A stretch of DNA of 64,000 nt, taken from assembly GCA_905221605.1 (NCBI GenBank), contig CAJNDS010002451.1, forward strand, positions 161,501 through 225,500, written 5' to 3'. The notes beneath the pieces are model-generated. The model did not search any database. It worked only from the letters and a program-made list of their open reading frames with translations, and had not been told where the DNA came from. The translations under genes were made by a program, and so were the position numbers. Source of the stretch: Symbiodinium natans. Its lineage: Eukaryota > Sar > Dinophyceae > Suessiales > Symbiodiniaceae. Positions 55,827 to 64,000 of this stretch are shown piece by piece. Each line of letters begins with the position of its first letter. Position 1 is the stretch's first letter.

Positions 55827-56045
55827 AACCTGATAACCCCTATAGGAATGCTCTTGTGCGCCTGTTGACTGATGCGCACAATACCCCCCTATCGAGTTTA
55901 TCAAATGCACAAGTCACACTCACCGCATTGCTATCATTGCCTACCGCTTGATGCAGACACTGTCGCTGATTGGGTTCAACGCTTTGATGAAACCATTGAC
56001 TCTATCTCCTCTGTCCTTGCAATTCACGTCCTCGACCACTGATGT
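55700..56045 (+). pseudogene. LINE ORF tail in shifted frames
   Basis: After the main frame fails near 55710, another frame reads RDLVRKALARKLLAKHEKWT and MKPDNPYRNALVRLLTDAHN, then a third reads HCLPLDADTVADWVQRFDET. These continue the same protein with at least two indels. Confidence 0.45.
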
Positions 56046-56615
56046 TGTGTGCTTGCTAACCGTGCTTAGTACAAACCTAAGCTGTCTCACCTTGATATGA
56101 TTCACGACCTCGAGTCCGCAGTACAAGAAATATAAAGCCTACTTCATACATTTTCTACGAATTCTTAAGACAAGAGCCATCAACAAGCCCAAAGTTCGAT
56201 TGTTTAGAGGTTCATGCAACATTTGTGGGATTCTGGGAGTCATGAGTTTCTTTAGTTAGGGGCTGGGGACATGAGAACTTTCTCACGGGGAGATTTTCCC
56301 TGTCAGAAGGCACTCCGCAAATGTGCTGGGACATGTATTTCCCTAAGCCCTAAACCCTAAACCCTAAGCCCTAAACCCTAAACCCGAAACCGTAAAAAGA
56401 CATGCAAGTCCTTAAAGCATGCGCGTATGTTCTGTTTCGAGGCTGTGAAACGTGCCAGTATTGAACTTCAAAACCTGATGGTTTGAAGAAACCAAGTTTT
56501 GCATGAACCCCCAGGCAGGGCCCATGTGACCCTGAACCCGCAAACTCCTACGTCCTAGGCCCCCTAAACCCTAAACCCTAAATCTTAAACCCTAAATCCC
56601 TAAACCTTTTTGGAG
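56046..56615. other. Spacer with CCCTAAA tracts
   Basis: Tracts at 56343-56395 and 56565-56605. No gene recognised between. Confidence 0.45.
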
Positions 56616-56907
56616 GAGTTTGACACGATCGCGCGCTTGGAGACCCAATCCATTGACGCGTACAACGATGCTCACCACTACCGTTGCCAGCCTGGAGAGC
56701 TCCACAATCGTTTCCGCCAGGGTTTAGGGTTTAGGGTTTCGGGTTTGGGGTTTAGGGTTTCGGGTTTAGGTGTTGGGGCTCATTGAGTGGGGGGTTTAGG
56801 GTCTGGGGTGTTGGGGCTTATTGAGTTTAGGGTTAGGTGAGAATGCGCAGGGCTTTTGGCTGCAAGGATATAGGGCCTGTAGCGTCGTAGGTTTTGGATG
56901 GTGCTAA
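56616..56907 (+). CDS. Putative two-exon segment spliced over a TTTAGGG-type intron (56616-56720 + 56851-56907)
   Basis: Exon 1 is 35 codons: EFDTIARLETQSIDAYNDAH, then HYRCQPGELHNRFRQ, ending CCGCCAG. 56721-56850 is G-strand telomere-like sequence ending GAATGCGCAG. The frame resumes as GFWLQGYRACSVVGFGWC and stops at 56905-56907. CAG|GG stands at both borders. Without removal the frame stops inside the tract. Function unknown. Confidence 0.45.
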
Positions 56908-57029
56908 AGGAAAGCCTTTACTTTCAAGAGCTGAGCAGACAATATGCAATGGACAAAGGCACATGTCCCTTCTAGGGCAGGATAGATGGTGGGTTCTACG
57001 TCCAAGAATGATGCCTACATAAAACTTTC

Positions 57030-57308
57030 CCCAAGCCCTAAACCCTAAACCCGAAACCCTAAACCCTAAACCCGAAACCCGAAACCCTAAACCCTAAACC
57101 CTAAACCCTAAACCTTAAACCCTAAATCCTAAACCCTAATCTCTAATGGCACCGGAACCTTCAAGTGCTGAAGGTCCCTACTGCAAACCCCCCAAAACCC
57201 AAAACTTTTACACCCTGGACCCTAAACCCTCAACCCAAAAGCCTAAACCCTAACCCTAAACCCTAAACCCTGAACCCTGAACCCTAAACCCTAAACCCTA
57301 AACCTTAC
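57030..57308 (+). repeat. CCCTAAA tracts flanking a short island
   Basis: Tracts at 57030-57145 and 57222-57308, with mixed CCCGAAA and CCCTGAA variants. Confidence 0.92.
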
Positions 57309-57312
57309 CTTT

Positions 57313-57404
57313 TTCGGGCGGAACGTTAGCGTTCTCCAGACGTGAAACAAACACCGTTTATGGTGTTTGTTTCACGTTTGGAGAACGCTGACGTTCCGCC
57401 CGAA
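57313..57404. repeat. Near-perfect hairpin, ~43-bp arms
   Basis: TTCGGGCGGAACGTTAGCGT... pairs with its complement across a ~6-nt loop, with only a few mismatches. Could be a small MITE or a hairpin RNA locus. Confidence 0.9.
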
Positions 57405-57443
57405 GACCACCCTAAGCCCTAACCCTAAACCCTAGATCCTATA

Positions 57444-57535
57444 AGGGACTGGGTAGGTAATCTTTAGCCTAGTTGGTTATATAGAATCCTACCATATTAA
57501 AAAAGGTTAACCTTTTTTGGGCTGGGGTATTCTAC
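57444..57535 (+). repeat. Interspersed repeat C, uninterrupted copy
   Basis: Counterpart of 45004-45217 without the CCCTAAA block; at the corresponding position it reads GAATCC|TACC. Confidence 0.8.
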
Positions 57536-57555
57536 GGTATTCAGCCCCTAAACAA

Positions 57556-57658
57556 GGGTCGGAAGAAAAACAATTGGTGTTCCCTTATGGTCCCTATATA
57601 TTCATGCTTGAAAAAACGCCCCAACCTTATTCTAATTCTTAAGGCCCCTCCATTACGC
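57556..57658 (+). repeat. Interspersed repeat E, copy 2
   Basis: Partner of 54482-54597. Confidence 0.65.
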
Positions 57659-58144
57659 AGGGCACAGGGCTACCGGGGTGACTTAAACCCAAATACCGAG
57701 GCCTAAACCCTAATAAACTTCCGGGAAACATTGAATCCTGGAGTTCCCAAGCCCCCCCCCCCCCCCCCCCAAAGTTCCTGAAACCCTTAAACCTCCAAAC
57801 CTCAAAGCCTAGACCCCAAATGGTTTAGGGTTTAGGGTTTTGGGTTTAGGGTTAGGGTTCCCAAACCCTCAAATTCCTAAACCAGCAAGCCCTGAAACCT
57901 ACGCACAGCTTCTGGAACCAATCCTACAGATCCTACCCTCCAGCAGCTTCTGCATCACTTCCGACATGGGGCGTAAACACGGCTTCCGAAACTAGGGATA
58001 TAGGATTGTAACTAGGGTTAGAGCGTTTGTGATTTGGAAGGGGATGGGGGGCGGGTACCCTAAACCCCGAACCTTCAAACACAAAGCGCTAAACCTGAAC
58101 AGCCCAACGGTAATCCTCGAAGGCCGCATCCCAGCCCGAGGATT

Positions 58145-58330
58145 CAGGGTTCAGGGTTAGGGTTTAGGGTTTAGGGTTTAGGGTTTAGGGTTTAGGGTTT
58201 AGGGTGTAGGGCTTAGGGTTTAGGGTTTAGGTTTAGGGTTTAGGGTGTAGGGTCTAGGATTTGGGGTTTAGGGTTTAGGGTTCAGGGTTTAGGGTCTAGG
58301 ATTTGGGGTTTAGGGTTTCAGGGTTCTAGG
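58145..58330 (+). repeat. (TTTAGGG)n tract with variant blocks
   Basis: About 24 units. The phrase GTCTAGGATTTGGGGTTTAG is duplicated at 58251 and 58291. Confidence 0.95.
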
Positions 58331-58401
58331 GCTTACTGTCCAGGGGTATAGGGTCCAGGGTGTTTGGGCGCCCCATCTCTTCTACTGCCTCCCAAGACAG
58401 C

Positions 58402-58570
58402 CTAAACCCTAAGCCCTAAGCCCTAAGCCCTAAGCCCTAAGCCCTAAGCCCTAAACCCTAAACCCTAAACCCTAAACCCTAAACCCTAAACCCTGAACCC
58501 TAAACCCTCAACCCGAAACCCTCAACCCTCAACCCTCAACCCTCAATCCTCAACACTAAACCCTACCCTA
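58402..58570 (+). repeat. (CCCTAAG)n, (CCCTAAA)n, (CCCTCAA)n blocks
   Basis: Three successive homogeneous variant blocks; left flank of the island at 58578. Confidence 0.97.
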
Positions 58571-58577
58571 AACCAAG

Positions 58578-58658
58578 GCTCCGAGAATCCGCTGGCCCAC
58601 CTCCATGAGGACGACAAGCCTTGCCGCCGCCAACGCCCTGCGTGAGATCATGTTTTGG
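58578..58658 (+). CDS. Putative exon between tracts
   Basis: The frame reads APRIRWPTSMRTTSLAAANA, then LREIMF, and ends TTTTGG|GTTTAGG. No family match. Confidence 0.4.
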
Positions 58659-59721
58659 GTTTAGGGGTTTAGGGTTTACGTTTTGGGGTTTGGGGTGAGA
58701 GCATACTCTTTCTTGGCAAGATATTGGTGAGTGTAGGTATCGGGTGTCCTTATGGGATACGAGTTAAAAGCGAAAAGACACAATGCACACCACTCAATGG
58801 CTGGACCAGGGATCAACTTTTTGGGGTTTAGGCTTTAGTTACTTGAAGGTGCATGGGATGTCATAAGCCACCAGGGTTTAGATTGAGGTCCTCTTTCGTT
58901 GTTCTTAATGGTTTAGAGTTTCAGTTTCACGGGCTCAGGGTTTGAGAGGTTTAGGGAGGGTTTCAGTTAATCCCAAACCCTAAACCCTAAGCCCCAAACC
59001 CTAAACCTCAGCCTTCTGTTTAGGTCTTACGTTCTTGGGTCCAGCCGTTTCAGCCCTAAACCCCAACAGAGGACGAAGCCCCGGTGCAGACGGACAAGCT
59101 GAAGCCCGGGCCCTTAGAGTGAGGCCGGTGTGTGCAATTGTTCAGAGTTCAGAGTTCGGGTTGAGCTCAAACGGCCGACGGTTTAGCTCATTCTTTCTGT
59201 ATGTTTCAGATCATGGTAGGGGACTCTGTGACCCTCCTCACCTACAGTTTAGTAGTAGCTACCCTTGTTTAGTAGGTAGTTCAGTAGCAACCACCCTTAT
59301 TTAGTGATAGGTGAGCCATGTATCGAAGTTGTGTTGTTCCAAAGAACAGTTGAGCAGCACTGCACTCTGGCCCAAAAGTCCTTCACAAGACCCATTCCCG
59401 GCTACAACTCACATGAGCGCGGCCTTCGCCAGATCTCCAAAGAAGGTTTAGGGTTTAGGGTTTAGGGTTTGGGGTTTAACGTCTAGGAAACTACCCTAAA
59501 GCCGATAGAAGCCCGTTGCAAAGACTGGAACCCCAGCACAGGAAGCAGCATGCACAGGAAGCAGCATGTAGACCGCTTGGACCGCTCCTGAGGTCCTTTC
59601 ACTAGAGCGGCCAGTGAGATGCCGCAAGTTCAGGGAATCTAGGGATAAGGATGCAGGGTTTTGGACATTTCCCCAGAGAGCCCAATACGCCTTGGGAAGA
59701 TACCTCAATTCACAACAAGAT

Positions 59722-59869
59722 CCCTAAACCCTAAACCCTAAACCCTAAACCCCAAACCCCAAACCCCAAACCCCAAACCCCAAACCCCAAACCCCAAACC
59801 CCAAACCCCAAACCCCAAACCCTAAACCCTAAACCCTAAACCCTAAACCCTAAACCCTAAACCCTAAAC
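59722..59869 (+). repeat. (CCCTAAA)n with inner (CCCCAAA)~10 block
   Basis: 59750-59820 is a homogeneous CCCCAAA block inside CCCTAAA. Confidence 0.97.
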
Positions 59870-59999
59870 CTTCGTGGCTTCAGGTAAATTCCTTAAGTAA
59901 GGGGTCTTGGGCGTCAATGTCGTGGAATCCAGGGTGCGCAGTAGGCCCAGCTTGACGTGCAGTTCTGCGAGCACTTGCAATATGGCAGTGCCAACAGGG
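59870..59999 (-). CDS. Putative exon on the minus strand
   Basis: On the minus strand it reads PVGTAILQVLAELHVKLGLL, then RTLDSTTLTPKTPYLRNLPE and ATK, ending ACGAAG|GTTTAGGG, where the tract again supplies the donor-like GT. Acceptor-like CTCTAAG precedes. Clearly protein-like; no family assigned. Confidence 0.45.
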
Positions 60000-60014
60000 C
60001 TTAGAGCTTTTGGG

Positions 60015-60418
60015 CTGTTTAGGGTTTAGGGTTTAGGGTTTAGGGTTTGGGTTTAGGGTTTATAGCTGCAATCGTGACTTCCCGTCCTGTCCGTGGACAG
60101 TTCTGCACCTGCTCGTTCTGGAGTGGTGGCGACAAAAGAAACGAAACCCGAAGCATTTCCGTCCCTTTGAGGGGGTTACAAACTCTCTCCCTGTCAAACC
60201 TTACAAACCCAAGCCGCATGACCTTATGGTTCTTCATCTCAGTGCGCTTGCTAGATCCCGAGGATGCGGAGTTGCAAATTTGGCTCCATCTCTCGCCTGT
60301 TCAAGGTTTCCTGGCGAATCATTTCTCTTACGTTGATGCATCCATACTGGTACTCTTCTCAGCACTCGAAGTGCCTTGCATGGAAGTCAGGGCAATCACC
60401 CTAAACCCTAAACCCTAA
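60015..60418 (+). other. G-strand tract followed by unassigned open frame
   Basis: TTTAGGG at 60015-60060. A frame of 123 codons (60047-60418) starts inside the tract; the part DPEDAELQIWLHLSPVQGFL near 60250-60310 looks coding-like. Confidence 0.3.
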
Positions 60419-60496
60419 ACCCTAAACCCTAAACCCTAAACCCTAAACCCATAATCACCTGAGGCTCATTTCTGATCCTGTGCTCTTTCAGCAAGC

Positions 60497-60640
60497 TACT
60501 TGGAGGTTCATGGTACTTCTTACCCAATGATAACTGTACTTAGAACTGTACTCATAACCATACTAGGGAAATTAAGGGGCTTATAAGGGGGTTATAAGTA
60601 CAGCTATAATTAGTTCATAAGTATCATGAACCTCCAAGTA
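60497..60640. mobile_element. MITE family B, copy 2
   Basis: TA-CTTGGAGGTTCATGGTAC ... GTATCATGAACCTCCAAG-TA, 144 bp. Interior (ACTGTACT, GTTATAAGTACAG) matches copy 1. Confidence 0.78.
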
Positions 60641-61093
60641 TGCTTCCACTGAGAAAGGGTCATGCTAAGAGGACATCGTGCCAACAGCTTGTTTCTTCGA
60701 TCCTTCCAGACAACTTCACCTTTGTCTGGTCTCTACTTGCTCCGGGAAAGACAGGGTTTAGGGTTTAGGGTTTAGGGTTTATGGTTTAGGGAAAGACCAA
60801 GGATATACCACTCCAGCTTAGCTTCCCTGACCGCATCCCTGACATCGCTGTGATTCAGGGTTGCCTCAATGGTATCTTTCAGACGGCCTGAGACACGGCC
60901 TCTTGCGCTTGTCTCTGTCCCTATGTCACAAGCTGATCTACATGTGTGTGCAAGCTGTGTGTTCATTATGTTTCTTGTTGAGGTTATGAAGGGAAGCTTT
61001 CGTTTCACATGGACCTCCTAAACCCTAAGCCCTAAACCCTAAACCCTAAAACCTAAACCCTAAACCCTAGACCCTGAACCCTAAACCCTGCAG

Positions 61094-61150
61094 GTCTTGG
61101 AATTGCGTGAGAACCGCCGGATGCCCCCCTGCCTTGCTCTAGACCTGTAG
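61094..61150 (+). CDS. Putative terminal exon
   Basis: CCCTGCAG|, then VLELRENRRMPPCLALDL and a stop at 61148-61150. C-strand tracts lie on both sides. Confidence 0.35.
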   Translation, partial: VLELRENRRMPPCLALDL

Positions 61151-61239
61151 TGTGCAAACCCTAAACCCTAAACCCTAAACCCTAAACCCTAAGCCCCAAA
61201 CCCTCAACCCTAAACCCACAACCACTTCTCTCTCTCCAG

Positions 61240-61344
61240 TGGCAGCAAGACCTCACACGGGCCCATGGACAGCTCTGTCCCGCAAGCTGGCGAAGCGCGG
61301 GGCTGCTGCTGGCGGGGATGACTTGAAATTATCCCTTTTTAGGG
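61240..61344 (+). CDS. Putative exon with strong polypyrimidine acceptor
   Basis: CACTTCTCTCTCTCCAG| precedes. One frame stays open, containing PHTGPWTALSRKLAKRGAAA, then GGDDLKLSLF, to the TTTAGGG tract. Function unknown. Confidence 0.42.
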
Positions 61345-61379
61345 GTTTAGGGTTTAGGGTTTAGGGTTTAGGGCTACTA

Positions 61380-62270
61380 GGACCTAGAGTGGGCCCTTGT
61401 CCCCCTTTTTTTTGGGTTTAGGTTGTTGAAACCCAAAAAGGGCGCCTTGTTTGTTCCTAGGTTGCTGTTGGGTCTAGGTTCATGGGTGTATGTAGAGCTA
61501 GAAGTAGGGTAGCCTACAAAATGCCCTTAGACAAGGTACTTGTAACCGTACGTATAACGACCCATGAACTTGCAAGTAGGGTTGAGGGGCGTAAGCTTTC
61601 AAAGCCTAAGAGGCACAGCCGTCCCAGTTGTGATCATCAGCACTGGGGCTCTTTAGAGGCCCAACAAAGGAATCTTTAGATCAACTCCCACCTGGTAGTT
61701 TGGAGAGTTTAGGGTCTAGGATTTAGGGTTTAGGGTCTCGTGGCCCCTGCCGCGAGGCGGCGGATACTCTGAGATCGTCTCCGGCGATACAAGCGATGTC
61801 GTCTACAGTGTCTACAAGACCCTTGGTAGGCCAGTGCTACCCTTTTGCCCTGTATTTGGTTCTAGATTCCCTTATAAAGAAACCAAAGCACAAAAGGGTA
61901 TTTTTTTAAGGTAATATGGTTACTGAATTACCAAGGCAGGGAGTCTCCACCAGTGACAGTGACAGCAAGACCGGTGCAGAGTCCGGTGTCCCCGATGCCA
62001 CAAGTGACAGTGTCAGCGAGACCGGTGCAGCCGCCGCATCTGCTCTTCGCAAGCAGTAGTTATTCAGCAGTTAGTTTGAGGTTTGTTGACATGAGATACC
62101 AATATCGGAACAGAACAATTAATTTAGCAAAAAGAGAAACGTTCCAGTCGCAGTTGGGGGTTCGAGGGCTGGACACTAGACCTGGAGACGTGAAACCATC
62201 GCGAATTCTTGCTTCTCAAGCCTTTTTCATCTATCATCCCGGTCTACGTTCAAGTGCCACTTGATGAATA
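61380..62270. other. Spacer
   Basis: Half-copies of the MITE-B end (ACCCATGAACTTGCAAGTA near 61560) are present. Frames at 61482-61679 and 61953-62264 are open but unrecognised; the latter contains a duplicated SARPVQ-type motif from a GTGACAGTG repeat. Confidence 0.35.
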
Positions 62271-62703
62271 GACCCTCAACCCTAAACCCTAAACCCTAAG
62301 CCCTAAACCCTAAACCCTGAACCCAAAACCCTAGACCTTAAACCCTGAACCCTGAACCCTACGTCTACCAAAAGCTCAGGGCTAAGGAGTACTGTTTGGG
62401 AGCCTTCTTCCCAGGCAGCTTTCCGCAATGTGGGATCAAGCTTTGTGTGCTGCAGTTTAGGGTTTTTGGGGTTTAGGGTTAAGGGTTTAGGGTGCAGATG
62501 TTGTTCGAAGAAATTCAGCACTCTTGAATCATGTTTGTGTGAAGTTGGAGGTCACATGTCGCAGTACTTCAGTTACTTCCACGGAAGCTTCTGAAAATTT
62601 TGGGTCCCTTTCTGGGGGGGTCCTTTGGACAGGGCGTCGATTAGGTTCTTGAGGTCATCGGTTCAGAACCTTCGTCGGTACAACCAAACCCCACTTATGG
62701 AGG

Positions 62704-62904
62704 ACCCTAGCCCTAAACCCTAAACCCTAAACCCTAGACCCTGAACCCTGAACCCTAAAGAAAAACCCTAAACCCTGAACCCTAAACCCTAAACCTTAGA
62801 CCCTAAACCCTAAACCCTAAACCCTAAACCCTACACCCTAAACCCTAAACCCTAAACCCTAAACCCTAAACCCTAAACCCTAAACCCTAAACCCTAAACC
62901 CTAA
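62704..62904 (+). repeat. (CCCTAAA)n tract
   Basis: About 28 units with a few CCCTGAA and CTTAGA variants. Confidence 0.97.
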
Positions 62905-62921
62905 CGCGCCCTGCTTCGGAG

Positions 62922-63101
62922 GAACGGCGTGCCGAGGCCCATCCTGGACATCGAGCATATGGTGCCGAAGCAGCCGTGATGTTCAGGGTTTAGGGTTTAG
63001 GGTTTAGGGTTTAGGGTTTCGTGATGTTCAGGGCTTTGCTTGGCCTCTATGAGCCCTCAAAGGGTATCGTAAGGCACCGAGGTCCCCATAGAACCGTTTA
63101 A
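62922..63101 (+). CDS. Putative two-exon segment across a 45-bp TTTAGGG insert (62922-62986 + 63032-63101)
   Basis: Exon 1 reads ERRAEAHPGHRAYGAEAAVM, then FR across the junction. After skipping 62987-63031 the frame continues ALLGLYEPSKGIVRHRGPHR and TV, then stops at 63099-63101. The skipped piece is G-strand heptamers plus a second copy of CGTGATGTTCAGGG. Left in, the frame stops at once. Either a tiny intron with duplicated target or an insertion that broke the gene. Confidence 0.45.
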
Positions 63102-63109
63102 AGGATGCG

Positions 63110-63508
63110 TAACCCTACACCCTAAACCCTAAACCCTAAACCCTAAACCCTAAACCCTAGACCCTAAACCCTAAACCCTAAGCCCGCAACCCGAAACCGG
63201 AAACCCGAAACCCTAAACCCAGAACCCTGTAAATAGGGGGCACCTAGACCCTTAAACCCTTAAACCCTCAGACTCTTAGACCCTTAAACCCTTAAACCCT
63301 TAAACCCTTAAACCCTAAAACTCCTTAAACCCTAAAACTCCTTAAACCCTGAAACCCTTAAACCCTTAAACCCTTAAACCCTTAAACCCTTAAACCCTTA
63401 AACCCTTAAACCCTAAAACTCCTTAAACCCTTAAACCCTTAAACCCTTAAACCCTTAAACCCTTAAGCCCTCAAGCCCTTAAACCCTTAAACCCTAAAAC
63501 CCTAAACA
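63110..63508 (+). repeat. (CCCTAAA)n then (CCCTTAAA)n tracts
   Basis: Heptamer to ~63240, then octamer CCCTTAAA units with recurrent CCCTAAAACTCCTTAAA insertions. Confidence 0.97.
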
Positions 63509-63789
63509 CAAAACCAACTAAAGCCCTACGAAACCCATGACTTCGTGCGGGGTGAAGGGGGCGGGGGTGGGAGTCGCCAGGCAGGAGCCTGAAGAATCAC
63601 AGGGCTTTACCCAGAAATAGGGTTTAGGGTTTAATGTGAACGTCGCTTTAATAAACCCCCCCCAATCTTGTTTTGGTCCCCGGGGTTTGGAGGGGCGGAA
63701 AAAAAGAGGGGGTGTCAACAATCCGGTCCCTCCCCACCCCCCCCTCGCCGAAATTATTATTGCCACCCCTTTATTATTGTCATGTTGGA

Positions 63790-63947
63790 GGCCCGTAAGG
63801 GGGTACCCTTTCCGGACTTGTTTTCGAGCCCTGGCGGATAAGGATTTTAGTAAGGAAACATTGCTTTCAGACCTCTGGCGGCTTCCTGAATTCCAGGACG
63901 CGAAGGCTGAAATCTTAAGTTTAAGGGATTCTTATCTGAAGCCTTAG
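63790..63947 (+). CDS. Exon-like frame near window end
   Basis: The end of an open frame reads DKDFSKETLLSDLWRLPEFQ, then DAKAEILSLRDSYLKP and a stop at 63945-63947. Charged and helix-like; probably a terminal exon. No family match. Confidence 0.35.
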
Positions 63948-64000
63948 AGCAACACCTGCTTCTTTGAAGAAACAGGCCTGAAGCAGCAGCTTCTCGCAGC

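Overview
This window looks like nuclear DNA of a dinoflagellate, probably from the Symbiodiniaceae or a close relative. The reasons are the retroelement types, a mitochondrial cox3 fragment with dinoflagellate-like composition, exon-sized open islands separated by short GT-AG-like gaps, and a very high density of interspersed (TTTAGGG)n / (CCCTAAA)n telomere-like tracts. No bacterial operon, CRISPR array, rRNA or tRNA was recognised. The species call is inference.

Layout. 1-4170: the 3' part of a DIRS/PAT-like retroelement. It encodes a 2OG-Fe(II)-oxygenase-like domain, a C5-cytosine methyltransferase and RT/RNase H, and ends in a 168-bp direct repeat pair. 5007-6480: a frameshifted 5' part of a LINE (coiled coil, RRM-like domain, AP-endonuclease-like domain). 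6487-9380: low-complexity open frames of unknown function. 9.4-26 kb: mostly simple-sequence DNA, including a nested G/C-tract palindrome at 17.6-18.65 kb, a ~500-bp AGT array at 20.9-21.4 kb, a cox3 NUMT at 22.6-23.1 kb and a minisatellite at 25.3-26.06 kb. 26.4-27.2 kb: the best ordinary gene fragment, with splice sites and a ~100-bp intron that recurs at 35.5 kb. 27.2-54.7 kb: alternating C-strand and G-strand telomere-like tracts, exon-sized open islands, octamer arrays (33.4, 33.9-34.6 and 42.1-42.7 kb), an 898-bp TIR element (41.0-41.9 kb) and several small palindromic MITE families. 54.95-56.05 kb: the C-terminal part of a LINE RT ORF. 56-64 kb: more islands and tracts, including the clearest tract-as-intron candidates.

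How the parts fit together. Many islands of about 60-160 bp are open in one frame. They tend to have a CCCTAAA tract on the left and a TTTAGGG tract on the right, and the right junction usually reads (A/C/G)AGG|GTTTAG, which supplies a donor-like GT. In two places the open frame continues across a G-strand tract if it is removed between CAG|G repeats (56616-56907; 62922-63101). A paralogous pair (45004-45217 versus 57444-57535) shows a (CCCTAAA)n block exactly inserted into a repeat copy. I propose that telomere-like heptamer tracts here are mobile or expanding units that become intron ends (introner-like). This rests on manual reading, and RNA-seq would decide it.
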